Positions 34,630 to 43,967 of a stretch of 64,000 bases of DNA are shown in pieces; the first letter of the stretch is position 1, and every line of letters starts with the position of its first letter. The notes beneath the pieces are model-generated. The model saw only the letters and a program-made list of their open reading frames with translations. It had not been told where the DNA came from and did not search any database. The position numbers and the translations under genes were made by a program. This stretch comes from Robiginitomaculum sp. (GTDB taxonomy: Bacteria; Pseudomonadota; Alphaproteobacteria; Caulobacterales; Maricaulaceae), in the NCBI GenBank assembly GCA_002733805.1, contig NVXG01000031.1, forward strand, positions 41,462 through 105,461, in the 5' to 3' direction.

Positions 34630-37600
34630 TTATTCTGCTGAATTGTCCAATTGCTGTTCCATCGCTTTGCCGATCGTATTGGCAATACGTAATCCTTCGG
34701 TGGCTTGGCGAGCCAGCCGGGCAAATTCGGCAGATGTATTGACCCGTAATAAAAACGGCACGCCATATATCACGTCTGGATTTGACCCTTCGATGACCAG
34801 CCCGGCATCCATTCGCCCGGCCACGTCGCCATCCAAGGTTAGCTCCAATTGCTCAAAATGTAGGTTTTTCAGAAGATCAAAAGCCATTTGGGCTTGCGGT
34901 GCGGCCTGTCCGGCATCGTCACCGACGCTACCCGTATAACGCAGCACGCCGGGCGGTACGGCGGACAGTTTGGCCTGTTCGACAAATATGGTGTTCTCGG
35001 TAATCCGCAACGGGATACGGCCCGACATTTTACCTTCGGCGCTCAAATCCTTGAAGCCAACAAGGCCGGTCAATTCCAGCAGATCAATATCCCGTAAAAC
35101 CAGTTCGGCCATCTGGTCCATTCCGCCGATTTCCCAATCCATCGGAATGACTTGCATCTCGCCACCGGCAAACGGCCAGCTTGCTTGTTGGATCGAAATA
35201 AACCCGTCTTGTTTTAGGTCAAAATCGATCTGGCCATTTTCCAGCACGATTCCGGGATCAAATATCCCAATTTTGATGTTGGCTGGTGCGCGGGTACGCA
35301 AGGGCACGAGCGAAGAAAATTGTATCTGTCCGGTCACGGCCTCAATTCGGCCCAACAGCATATCAAAATCAAGACCAAGCAGATCAAGATCGCCACCAGT
35401 TCGGGTTAATCCGGTCCGATCCCATGCCCCCGTGAAATGATACGCCGTTGATCCTTGCACATTGGCCACCAACCCGGTGAGGGTGGGGATCAAATTCTTG
35501 GGTTGCAGGTCGGATGGCGAAAAGAAAAGGTCAGTGTTGTTTGCGGTAAACTCCCCGCTTCCTGATGCTAGGTCGTGCGTGAAATCGATTGTGCCAAGGT
35601 CGGTGTTTTCCTTGCTAAGCCGAGTTCGGCCCGTGCCGATAATGCCACCATCCGCCAAGTGGGTGTTGAGGTGCATCATGACCGGTGGCAGGTTTGGAAA
35701 TTCCGGTTTGGGAAACAAATCCACATTCAAGTGTTTAGCCATAACCACCAAACCAGTATCCCGCAGTTCAAATGAAAAACCCGGTTGGGCGGAAGACACT
35801 TCGACCGGTAGTCGATCACTGTGTAATTGGGCTTGGGCAATCATTCCGGAACCGGTCCATGCGCCTTGCTTGCGCTTCGCAACAATCTTTGAATGATCGA
35901 GGGTAATTTTTTTGTGGTCTTCGCCGGACAATTCCATGGTGATGAGGTCAGTGGTCAGTGTTGCACCGGCTGGCCCGGCCTTTCGAAAGTGCAATTCGGC
36001 CTGTCCGATCTGGCCGAAAATGGACACGGAAAAGTCAGAGAGACCTTGCTTGATGACCCGGCCACGGGCTGTGCGAACTCCAAATGACAATTCGAGTTGC
36101 TCGGTATCCATCAAAAAAACTGGTTTTTGCGAAGCAAGCAGGAAAACTGAAAAATCCTGTCCGATCCATGCGCCGACTTTCAATTGGTCAATGTGCACAT
36201 TTGCGGTTTTATCGCGTAAGGAGACCTGGGTCAGGCCGGGACGAAAGGTTGAGCTGAGACGACCGCGAAAATCGCCATTTCTGATTTGCAGGCCAGCCAA
36301 CTGACCATCCCAACGTACCTTCACATCTGCGCTCAGTCGTAAATTTTGCTCAGGCTTTGAAAACAGAACCTGACTAGCCGATAAATTGAAGCGCCGAAGT
36401 GTGGTTTTGGCCTGTGTAGTCAGGTTCGTTACGGAACCATGTAGCACCAGCGGTTTGCCTAATTTGCCCAATTTGCCATGTAGTGCCAGCTCGGAGAACT
36501 GCGTACTCGAGAAATTTTCAAGGTTCAATTGGCCCGAACTTTCCATGGTGAAGGTAGACGTGCCCGGCTCCCAACTCATCTGTGTGGATTGTAGCTGACC
36601 ATCCAAATTGGGTGCTTTTACTTGCAACCATATATCCTCCACTGGTTTGTTGGAGAACTGCCACCGACCTCCCGACATTGTAAAATGAGTTTGGAGTTCA
36701 AGATCAAGATCGTTCAATGCAGGCTTCAGGACAGTTTCGAGCTGGTTGGAAAATCCTTGCAGGTCTTTGGCCAGTGAAAACTGCGAAAGTACCTGAAGTG
36801 GTTCGGATGCTGTCAGGTCAACGCCATCCAGTTTTACGTGGGTTGTTCCGCTGATTTTGAGACGGCGGTTTGGACCAGAGCGATTAAAGCCAAGATCGAC
36901 CTGACCTTGTGCGATCAAGCTTTGGCCCGTGGCCTTTTGATGGGAGAGGTCAGTGGCCAGCAGATCAAAATCAATTTGAGTGGTGATGCGGTTGGTGCTG
37001 TTGTCAAAACTGCCGGAAAACTTTAATTGGTCGGCTTGCCATGAAACGGGTGCTTTGTCGGTTTGCTTGGCGCGAAGTTTTCCGGCTGCAACGATCTGGA
37101 AATCTGCACCTGTCAATTGCCCGTCGATTGCTCCTTGTTTGATGGCCAGAACAGACCCACCCAGTGCAGCCTGCCCTGTTATATCTCGCAAGTTGAAACT
37201 GATTGCCCCTTGTTGGGTGCGATCAAGGTCCAAAATGGCAGTGACCCGTTCGCCTTCTGAACGGAGCTGCACCTTTGCAGATTGCACGGCGATATGTTGC
37301 ACTTTCCAAGTGGATTGCTGGCTTTCATCGGGCAATAAATCTCGCAGATCAATCCCACCAATTTGCCAACCGATTTTGCTTTGTGTGAAGGCGATACTCG
37401 CGCCAGATATGACAATTGGTCCCAATTGCTTTTGGCCCAGCCCAGCACTGGTCCAAGCAACACTCATATGATCCGCCCGCAATCCGGAGGACAGAATGAT
37501 ATTTTGCGCGTCCAGACCCAAATGATCAAACCGGGTAATTTGCAATCGGCAATCTATGCCGCGCGCTGCCATTTGTTGCTGCACAAACTGCTCAGCGGTC

Positions 37601-37692
37601 CAAAGCCTAGCCAAATAGAGCATCGCAGCACTATTGGCCGCAACAATTGCGGCCGCTAAAATCAACCGAAAAGCGAAGATCAGGCCTCGCAT
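34630..37692 (-). CDS. ydbH: YdbH-like AsmA-family intermembrane lipid transporter
   Basis: A 1020-residue protein with an N-terminal membrane anchor (about 5-28) and a very long beta-strand-rich periplasmic part, the form of bridge-like lipid transporters (YdbH, TamB, YhdP). The C-terminal region contains GGEMQVIPMDWEIGGMDQMA and LSAEGKMSGRIPLRITENT, which fit the YdbH/DUF dicarboxylate-transport family. ynbE and ydbL downstream confirm the set. It likely helps move phospholipid to the outer membrane. It diverges from the M23 peptidase gene. Confidence 0.87.
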   Translation of the reverse strand: MRGLIFAFRLILAAAIVAANSAAMLYLARLWTAEQFVQQQMAARGIDCRLQITRFDHLGLDAQNIILSSGLRADHMSVAWTSAGLGQKQLGPIVISGASIAFTQSKIGWQIGGIDLRDLLPDESQQSTWKVQHIAVQSAKVQLRSEGERVTAILDLDRTQQGAISFNLRDITGQAALGGSVLAIKQGAIDGQLTGADFQIVAAGKLRAKQTDKAPVSWQADQLKFSGSFDNSTNRITTQIDFDLLATDLSHQKATGQSLIAQGQVDLGFNRSGPNRRLKISGTTHVKLDGVDLTASEPLQVLSQFSLAKDLQGFSNQLETVLKPALNDLDLELQTHFTMSGGRWQFSNKPVEDIWLQVKAPNLDGQLQSTQMSWEPGTSTFTMESSGQLNLENFSSTQFSELALHGKLGKLGKPLVLHGSVTNLTTQAKTTLRRFNLSASQVLFSKPEQNLRLSADVKVRWDGQLAGLQIRNGDFRGRLSSTFRPGLTQVSLRDKTANVHIDQLKVGAWIGQDFSVFLLASQKPVFLMDTEQLELSFGVRTARGRVIKQGLSDFSVSIFGQIGQAELHFRKAGPAGATLTTDLITMELSGEDHKKITLDHSKIVAKRKQGAWTGSGMIAQAQLHSDRLPVEVSSAQPGFSFELRDTGLVVMAKHLNVDLFPKPEFPNLPPVMMHLNTHLADGGIIGTGRTRLSKENTDLGTIDFTHDLASGSGEFTANNTDLFFSPSDLQPKNLIPTLTGLVANVQGSTAYHFTGAWDRTGLTRTGGDLDLLGLDFDMLLGRIEAVTGQIQFSSLVPLRTRAPANIKIGIFDPGIVLENGQIDFDLKQDGFISIQQASWPFAGGEMQVIPMDWEIGGMDQMAELVLRDIDLLELTGLVGFKDLSAEGKMSGRIPLRITENTIFVEQAKLSAVPPGVLRYTGSVGDDAGQAAPQAQMAFDLLKNLHFEQLELTLDGDVAGRMDAGLVIEGSNPDVIYGVPFLLRVNTSAEFARLARQATEGLRIANTIGKAMEQQLDNSAE

Positions 37693-37963
37693 TACATTCC
37701 CTCACTCGTTGTATGCAGTCTTACCCGGTTCCCCTGAACAGGGATTGAACAGGCAAGGGCTTGGAATTGCTGGCCAAATGCGTACAATGGCCGATCTTGC
37801 CGAACGATTAAATCTCGATTTCTACTCAAGGTTCGTTAACCGGATCAGATTTGACTGTTCACCGATTCGCCCGTGCGTTCAGCCGGGACAAAAAAAAGAT
37901 ACAAACTTGGCTGACTTGGCATGAATTTTGCTGGCCTGACCGATGTTTAGAGGAACGTGAAGT

Positions 37964-39334
37964 ATGAGCATTCGGCCATTTCAGACAGTATTGTTCGGGG
38001 TTCCGTTGGCCCTGTTGTTTGCCGCATTTTTTAATATTTATGGTGGTTCGGTGAATGTATTGTCTCCAGCCATGGCCGAGATCACCATACCTGCTGAGAT
38101 AGAAGTGGCTGCATTGCCCCCTTTGCCAGAATTGTCCTCGTTGGCCGATCAGGCTTTTTTGAGCTTGGCCAATGAGAGCCAGAATAAACGAAAAAGCACC
38201 AGCTTGAAACGTGGTGGTACATTGGCCGTGGTGTTGGATGATGCGGGTGTTAGCCGGGTGGAAGCTGCCCACGCAATCGCTGCTTTGGCCAAGGTTTTCA
38301 ATCCACGGCAATTACGGGCCGGACAAAAATTACATTTGGTATTGGAAACTGAACAGCGTGATTCGGGTAAATCGCCTCTGGTGCATTTGGCTGGCCTCTC
38401 AACTCGGACCGGGGTTGATCGCACCGTGATGGTCAATCGGCAGGCGAACGGCAAGTTCACCGCAAGAGAGCTGATCCGCGAAACCAGTCGTCAATTGGTT
38501 CGGGCCAGTGGAGAGATCAGCTCGAGCCTTTATTTAAGCGCCTTGTCCGCCGGTGCCAGTGACGCGGTTATTGTCCAGTTTTCACGGCTTTATGCCTATT
38601 CAGTTGATTTCCAACGCAGCATTCGTCCCGGCGACGCATTTGAAATGGTGTTCGAGCGCTTTGTTGATGAACGTGGCGTGTCGGTCAAAACGGGCGATTT
38701 GCTCTATGCCCGCTTGGCGCCCCGCAAGCGAGATCTGAAATTATATCGCTATAAAACACCAGATGAGATCGTCGGGTATTATAACGAAAAAGGCGAAAGC
38801 GCTCGGCGCTTTTTGATGAAAACGCCGATTGATGGCGCTAGAATTTCTTCTGGTTTCGGGCGGCGCAAGCATCCGGTGCTGGGCTATACCCGCGCCCATA
38901 AGGGTACGGATTTTGCGGCGCGTAAAGGCACACCTATTTTGGCGGCGGGCAATGGTATTGTGGAGCGGTCCTCACGGTTTGGCTCTTATGGCAATTACGT
39001 CCGGTTGCGCCATTCCAATGGGTTCAAGACGGCCTATGCCCATTTGTCCAAATATGGACGGGGTATCAAAAGAGGGCGGCGTGTCAGTCAGGGACAAATC
39101 ATTGGATATGTTGGCGCTACAGGCCGGGTGACCGGGGCTCATTTGCATTATGAAGTGCTTAAAAACGGGCGTCAGGTTAACCCGATGACCGTCAAACTAC
39201 CTTCGGGTCGTAAGCTGAAAAAGTCTGAACTACCGGCGTTCAATATTGAACGCGACCGCATTGATGAAAAAATTGCACAAGCCTTGTCGGCCAATGGCAG
39301 CTCCGAGCCGTTCAAAATCGCCTCGGACAGTTAA
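37964..39334 (+). CDS. M23-family (LytM) murein endopeptidase
   Basis: A 456-residue envelope protein with an N-terminal membrane span or signal peptide (about 7-38, AMA before residue 39), a LysM/OapA-like middle (FNPRQLRAGQKLHLVLE) and an M23 domain: zinc ligands His312 and Asp316 in HKGTDFA, catalytic His360 in YAHLS, and His393/His395 in AHLHYEV. All catalytic residues are present, so it should be an active peptidoglycan endopeptidase rather than a LytM regulator. Its stop overlaps the convergent gene's stop through a shared TTAA. Confidence 0.92.
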   Translation: MSIRPFQTVLFGVPLALLFAAFFNIYGGSVNVLSPAMAEITIPAEIEVAALPPLPELSSLADQAFLSLANESQNKRKSTSLKRGGTLAVVLDDAGVSRVEAAHAIAALAKVFNPRQLRAGQKLHLVLETEQRDSGKSPLVHLAGLSTRTGVDRTVMVNRQANGKFTARELIRETSRQLVRASGEISSSLYLSALSAGASDAVIVQFSRLYAYSVDFQRSIRPGDAFEMVFERFVDERGVSVKTGDLLYARLAPRKRDLKLYRYKTPDEIVGYYNEKGESARRFLMKTPIDGARISSGFGRRKHPVLGYTRAHKGTDFAARKGTPILAAGNGIVERSSRFGSYGNYVRLRHSNGFKTAYAHLSKYGRGIKRGRRVSQGQIIGYVGATGRVTGAHLHYEVLKNGRQVNPMTVKLPSGRKLKKSELPAFNIERDRIDEKIAQALSANGSSEPFKIASDS

Positions 39335-40290
39335 TCAGCTGGTCCCGGATAGGCCTGCCGCTCAGGCGGGCTGCTCTCTGATAACCGCATAGACACTTCC
39401 TGCTGACTGGCTAGAACCGGCAGAGCCATGGGCCGTCCGGTTACTTGCTCTCCCATGAGGGATGTCTGGATTTGCAAGGAGCTAAGACGTCCGGCAAAGC
39501 CTCTGGCTGGCGTAACGTATAATTTAAGGACGCTATCTTCAATGATACTGGCTGGTTGCTCGGCCACACTGATTTGCATGCTGACAATTCCCGGCAAGGG
39601 GGAGGCTTCGGGGGCAAGGCTTAAGGTTTGCCTTATGCCATCACGAACATTGAACGCTGCGTCCAGAAACAGCCAAGCGGTTTGTTGCGTGGCACCTGAA
39701 ATGGAGATCGACAGATCATGGTTCAGGGTGCGGGCCAGATCATCGGCAATCTGCTTCATGATAGCTTTCATCCGCTCGAGTGAAACTTGCGGTGGGCCAA
39801 CGTGTCGGGCCTGTCCAGTGCTCCACGCAATAATCCCTTGCGAACGGTGCTGTGGGAACACAGTTGCACTGCCAACCCGCCGAACGCGCAAAACAACAAT
39901 GCCCTGATCGTTCTTGTAAATTGTATCGCCTCTGGTGGTATGCACTGGTTTCAAAACCAGTACTTCGCCGCCTTGCTCATATTGAAACAGAGGCTGGCTG
40001 CCAGTGGTATCAAGGATGAATGGCGGCATTGCATCCATGGTTTCAAACCGGACCGCCTGCTGTTGGCGACTTAGCGAGATATAAACTTCGCGCATATTAC
40101 GCCGAGCATAGGATGCTTGCGGAGCAAATTGGCTGGCGGTTTTCTGTGTAATCCCCAGTGCTGGTTCAGGCGCTGGAACATCTGATACCGCATCGGCTTC
40201 AGGCTCTATCACTTGGGCCATAGCTGACGGCCCGGCCAAAATCAGGCCGGTCACAAACAGAAATGAGGTAATCGTCGTTCGCATTTTCAA
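39331..40290 (-). CDS. Secreted protein of unknown function (DUF4908-like)
   Basis: A 319-residue protein with a signal peptide (about 1-25, ending SAMAQ) and no catalytic motif I recognise. It contains GDTIYKNDQGIVVLRVRRVG and a C-terminal Pro-rich end. The pattern resembles an alphaproteobacterial group I recall as DUF4908, but I am not certain. It is probably periplasmic or outer-membrane associated. It converges on the M23 gene with overlapping stops. Confidence 0.72.
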   Translation of the reverse strand: MKMRTTITSFLFVTGLILAGPSAMAQVIEPEADAVSDVPAPEPALGITQKTASQFAPQASYARRNMREVYISLSRQQQAVRFETMDAMPPFILDTTGSQPLFQYEQGGEVLVLKPVHTTRGDTIYKNDQGIVVLRVRRVGSATVFPQHRSQGIIAWSTGQARHVGPPQVSLERMKAIMKQIADDLARTLNHDLSISISGATQQTAWLFLDAAFNVRDGIRQTLSLAPEASPLPGIVSMQISVAEQPASIIEDSVLKLYVTPARGFAGRLSSLQIQTSLMGEQVTGRPMALPVLASQQEVSMRLSESSPPERQAYPGPAD

Positions 40291-40463
40291 GAGATGCTCA
40301 TAACATGAAGGCAGTATTGAGGCCAGAACAGGTCAAACTTGTTTCTTTTTGATACAATTTTTCGGGTTTTTTGCCAGAACAAAATATGCCTGATAAACTT
40401 AATCGTGAAAATACAATGACTTAAGGCGAATGGATCTGGTCTGTGCTTTGCACACTTCCATAT

Positions 40464-40760
40464 ATGACCGCTATTCGTCCCATTTCTGCAATTTACCGTG
40501 CGCCAGCCCGTCGGACCCAACCCGAAGAATCCGGGCAGGGGACTGTGCCAACCGCTCGGGCTTTGGTTCCTGTGACCAAAACAAAAACATCAAAAATGAA
40601 CGGGTTTCGCATTGCAGGATCATCGGCTTTTGAAACTCAATTGCTGGCGGGTCCGGCCCGCCGGGGCCTTAAGGCAAATGACCAAGAGCGCCGCCGCAAC
40701 TTTGCTGCGTACCAAACGGTTTCAAAAATTGTTGCGCCTCGTCAACAAAAATGGGCATGA
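40464..40760 (+). CDS. Small conserved-looking protein of unknown function
   Basis: A 98-residue basic, disordered-looking protein. It begins MTAIRPISAIYRAPARR and ends with FETQLLAGPARRGLKANDQE and a short helix AAYQTVSKIV. Small alphaproteobacterial proteins with a similar plan (Pro-rich start, AFxxQL..GLR segment) exist, but no function is known to me. The ATG at 40464 is chosen within a frame open from 40443. It lies alone between two minus-strand genes. Confidence 0.55.
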   Translation: MTAIRPISAIYRAPARRTQPEESGQGTVPTARALVPVTKTKTSKMNGFRIAGSSAFETQLLAGPARRGLKANDQERRRNFAAYQTVSKIVAPRQQKWA

Positions 40761-40820
40761 GCGGCTTATCTCATTTAGGACTGGCAATCGGGATTTTCTT
40801 TTTTCTGCTATAGGTTCTGC

Positions 40821-41255
40821 TTAATCAACAAATCCGTCGCCAATGCCAATATCACGGCGTGAGGATACAATGGTTACGATAAACCCGGCCAAGACGTCGA
40901 GCAGGGTCATCACCATGATGATGAAAAAGACCGATGAGGCAAATGCGCCAAACAACAAAAACTCAACCAGACAAAAAATAAACAAGACCAGCGACAAGGC
41001 GTGATTGGCAATCGCCTCACGGCCGGTGCTGGTTGATTTCAACAATTCTGCAAACAACATGACCAGCGAGATCAGGATGAGTAAATCCCCTGAGGATACG
41101 GTCCAGAACGTGCCGGAAGCCATCGGAACTTCAAACAGTTTCTTGGCCAGATTATCGACTATGGATTGCGAGTTATTGGCAAAAACGCCGCCACCCAACG
41201 CCATCACATTGTAGATCACCACTGGAATCGACAAAAGTGGAAACATATTAAACAT
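40821..41255 (-). CDS. Four-span membrane protein of unknown function
   Basis: A 144-residue protein with four hydrophobic spans (about 5-22, 52-70, 84-104, 107-130) and a short acidic tail. It contains ASGTFWTVSSGDLLILISLV and STSTGREAIANHALSLVLFI, a recurrent pattern in alphaproteobacterial hypothetical membrane proteins. No enzyme motif. An internal ATG at 41246 is an alternative start. It lies downstream of the glycosyltransferase at 41334 on the same strand. Confidence 0.7.
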   Translation of the reverse strand: MFNMFPLLSIPVVIYNVMALGGGVFANNSQSIVDNLAKKLFEVPMASGTFWTVSSGDLLILISLVMLFAELLKSTSTGREAIANHALSLVLFIFCLVEFLLFGAFASSVFFIIMVMTLLDVLAGFIVTIVSSRRDIGIGDGFVD

Positions 41256-41333
41256 GATGAACTATCCCCAATGGGTCCGCGACGCTGATCCAAAGTACAG
41301 CAAACCGGGTTTCATCCAATACGTCCAGCAAAA

Positions 41334-42113
41334 TCAGGTTCTAGGCTTGGTCTTTGTCGATTTGCGGGGTAATTCTTCAACAGTTTCGGGCGAAGAAAAG
41401 CGGGCCTGTAGCCACAAAAGGCCCGCTAGGTCGCGAAAAGATACCAGCAGGCGGCCAAAATTACTGTAATTCGAACTTCCAAATTGCCGGGCGCGGTGCT
41501 GCACAGGCAAGTATTCTACCTTGTATCCTTCGCGGCGCATTAGGGCCGGTAGATACCGGTGTTGATGATCAAAGAACGGCAGGCGCAAATAATGCGAGCG
41601 GTACATGGCCTTGATACCGCAACCTGTATCCGCGCACTCATCCTTGAGCAGCCCTTTACGCACTTGATTGGCTAGCCATGATCCCAGTCGTTTGCTGGGT
41701 GGATCTTGCCGTCCCTGTCTTTGACCAGCCACCATGGCCAATGGCTCCGGGGCGTCGGCTCGTTGTAGGTGGCGTAAAAGGGCGGGTAGATCGGCTGGGA
41801 CATTCTGGCCATCGCCATCCAATGTACATAGAATACTCCCGCGCGCTGCCAATGCTCCGGACCGTAACGCATGGCTTTGCCCGGCGTTTCGGGAATGGTG
41901 CAGAACGCGCAATTGTGGAATTTCGGTTTGTAAGGCCCGCAAAACGTCCAAGGAATGATCGGTGCTGGCATCGTCGATCATGATCAGCTCAAATCGGCTT
42001 GTACCCAATGCTGCGACAACTTCTTTGGCTAAAGGGCCGATATTGTCAGCCTCATTGCATACCGGGATCAAAACACTGACTTCACAAGGTTGGTCTGGCA
42101 TTTTACTCTGCAT
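41334..42113 (-). CDS. Family 2 glycosyltransferase (dolichol-phosphate-mannose synthase-like)
   Basis: A 259-residue GT-A enzyme: VSVLIPVCNEADNIGPLAKE at the N-terminus, IMIDDASTD, RNAGQSHALRSG, and the DxD-type LDGDGQN. This is the bactoprenol/polyprenyl-phosphate glycosyl donor type. No C-terminal membrane spans are present. The frame extends to 42350 but that part lies across the divergent HMG-CoA lyase start, so I use ATG 42113 (ATG 42101 is possible). Confidence 0.87.
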   Translation of the reverse strand: MQSKMPDQPCEVSVLIPVCNEADNIGPLAKEVVAALGTSRFELIMIDDASTDHSLDVLRALQTEIPQLRVLHHSRNAGQSHALRSGALAARGSILCTLDGDGQNVPADLPALLRHLQRADAPEPLAMVAGQRQGRQDPPSKRLGSWLANQVRKGLLKDECADTGCGIKAMYRSHYLRLPFFDHQHRYLPALMRREGYKVEYLPVQHRARQFGSSNYSNFGRLLVSFRDLAGLLWLQARFSSPETVEELPRKSTKTKPRT

Positions 42114-42180
42114 CTGTTCATTTTCGCGCCGCTGGGCAGGGTAAACCAGATCCGCCCCCAATAACCAGAAAGAAAACAAT

Positions 42181-43095
42181 ATGCCATCCACTGTCGAGAT
42201 CGTTGAAGTCGGACCCAGAGATGGTTTGCAAAACGAAAGTGTCCTGTTGGAGACCGCAGTTAAAATCGAATTTATCGATCGATTGGTTGCGGCCGGTGCC
42301 AAGCGTCTGGAAGTGGCGAGTTTCGTCCATCCGAAAATGGTTCCCGCCATGGCCGATTCGGATCAGCTCATGCGCGGATTGCGCCGCTCGGCCGGGGTCA
42401 AGTATATCGGCTTGGCTTTGAATGAACGCGGCATGCGCCGGGCGTTGGATGCCGGATGTGACGAAGTGAACTTTGTAATGGTGGCTAGTTCCGGTTTTGG
42501 CTTACGCAACCAAAATGCAACGCCGGAACAAACGGCCGAACTGTTTGAGCGGATTTCCGTTTTGGCCCATGATGACAAAGTCCCGGTTTCGGTTACGATT
42601 TCTGTGGCATTTGGTGATCCGTTTGATGGAGAGGTCTCAACTGAAATACTGGAAATGTTGGTCCGGCGGGCCATTGCAGCTGGGGCCAGCGAAATTGCCT
42701 TGGGGGATACCATCGGGGTCGCAGACCCATGGTCTGTTGCCCAAGTGATCAAAAGGATAAGCCCGATATTGGGCAATGTTCCCTTGCGAATGCATTTCCA
42801 CAATACCCGCAACACGGCTCTGGCCAATATCTATGCCAGCCTGATGGAAGGCGTCGGCATTGTGGACGCATCATGTGGCGGCATTGGTGGCTGTCCATTT
42901 GCCCCCGATGCAACGGGTAATGTGCCAACCGAGGATGTTTTGTACATGCTATCGCGCGCCGGAATGGCAACGGGATTGGATCTGGAGTCGATGATTGACA
43001 CCTCCAACTGGCTGGCCAAACAATTGGGCAAGGAATTACCCGCTTTGTTACCCAAAGCCGGAAATTTTCCACCAGCGGATCTGCCTTCTGCCTAG
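42181..43095 (+). CDS. Hydroxymethylglutaryl-CoA lyase
   Basis: A 304-residue TIM-barrel enzyme of the HMGL/DRE metallolyase family: VEVGPRDGLQNE at the N-terminus (metal and substrate site), LALNERGM, GDTIGVADPW, HFHNTRNTALANI and the catalytic-Cys loop GGIGGCPFAPDATGNVPTE. It cleaves HMG-CoA to acetoacetate and acetyl-CoA at the end of leucine degradation. No other leucine-pathway gene is near; it sits alone between envelope glycosylation genes. The stop codon shares CTAG with the convergent glycosyltransferase stop. Confidence 0.93.
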   Translation: MPSTVEIVEVGPRDGLQNESVLLETAVKIEFIDRLVAAGAKRLEVASFVHPKMVPAMADSDQLMRGLRRSAGVKYIGLALNERGMRRALDAGCDEVNFVMVASSGFGLRNQNATPEQTAELFERISVLAHDDKVPVSVTISVAFGDPFDGEVSTEILEMLVRRAIAAGASEIALGDTIGVADPWSVAQVIKRISPILGNVPLRMHFHNTRNTALANIYASLMEGVGIVDASCGGIGGCPFAPDATGNVPTEDVLYMLSRAGMATGLDLESMIDTSNWLAKQLGKELPALLPKAGNFPPADLPSA

Positions 43096-43967
43096 CGGCG
43101 AAAAGCCAGCGCAATGGTCCGGATCATGATGGCGGCAACGATAACCGGGCTGAGGAGCACAGCGATCATTCGTTCTATAAATGAACCGGAAAACCGGTAG
43201 AAATAACGGACCAGACCGGTCGCCTTGGTCCAGTTGACCACAAATATATTGGCGCGGCTGGTTGAGCCAAAGTGAGTAATTTCCGCAGTTGGTACAAAAA
43301 TGGCTTTACCGCCGGCCCGAATGGTTCGTCGGCAAATATCCAGATCCTCAACATGCAGGAAATACCGTTCATCAAACCGGCCAATTTCGATAAAATCGGA
43401 TTTGCGGAACATCATACAAGCACCGCTCACTGCCGGGACAGATTGCGGGCCATCGGGCAAGGGGCGTTTTTCCCAGTGCATGTCTTCGAACATTGGTGAA
43501 AATTTCTCGAACCAGGCCAGACCACTCATGGCGACCAATGCCGACCACGGGGTCAATTTACCGCGCCGCGCACCTCGTTGTTCGGTTCCATCTTCGTTCA
43601 ACAATCGACCGCCAATGACACACGGGCTGGATTGCGCTTCCAAGGCGGTCAAAAGATGCCCAATGGCATCTGGGTGCAGTACGGCGTCAGGGTTCAGGAA
43701 CATCAAGATATCGCCGCTGGCTTGACTGGCTCCCAGATTGCAACCTCGGGAAAACCCGACATTTCCATGGCCATCCAACAGATTGACCCGGGGGTCCTGT
43801 TTGGTCTTGGCGCGCATTTTGATTAGCTTTTCCGGCCGGTTTCCATTGTTGACAATGATGATCTGGCCGACCTCGGAGTTTAGGCAGGAATCAAGACATT
43901 TCCAGAAACTGGGCCCGGTGAAATAGGTAACAATTACCACGCTTACCGATGAGTTTGGTACAGTCAC
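43092..43967 (-). CDS. Family 2 glycosyltransferase (rhamnosyltransferase-like)
   Basis: A 291-residue GT-A enzyme: VSVVIVTYFTGPSFWKCL, IIVNNGN, NVGFSRGCNLGASQASG, LMFLNPDAVLHPDA, and AVSGACMMFRKSDFIEIG then FDERYFLHVEDLDICRR, typical of O-antigen/EPS glycosyltransferases. A hydrophobic stretch ends the protein. The start is GTG at 43967, whose GTGA overlaps the TGA of the upstream O-antigen ligase gene; the frame open to 44138 lies inside that gene and is ignored. Confidence 0.87.
   Translation of the reverse strand: MTVPNSSVSVVIVTYFTGPSFWKCLDSCLNSEVGQIIIVNNGNRPEKLIKMRAKTKQDPRVNLLDGHGNVGFSRGCNLGASQASGDILMFLNPDAVLHPDAIGHLLTALEAQSSPCVIGGRLLNEDGTEQRGARRGKLTPWSALVAMSGLAWFEKFSPMFEDMHWEKRPLPDGPQSVPAVSGACMMFRKSDFIEIGRFDERYFLHVEDLDICRRTIRAGGKAIFVPTAEITHFGSTSRANIFVVNWTKATGLVRYFYRFSGSFIERMIAVLLSPVIVAAIMIRTIALAFRR

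Noticed and set aside
37836..37841. TTAACC half-site upstream of the M23 gene
   Set aside because: The partner TTAA at seven-base spacing is missing, so it is not a credible CtrA box.
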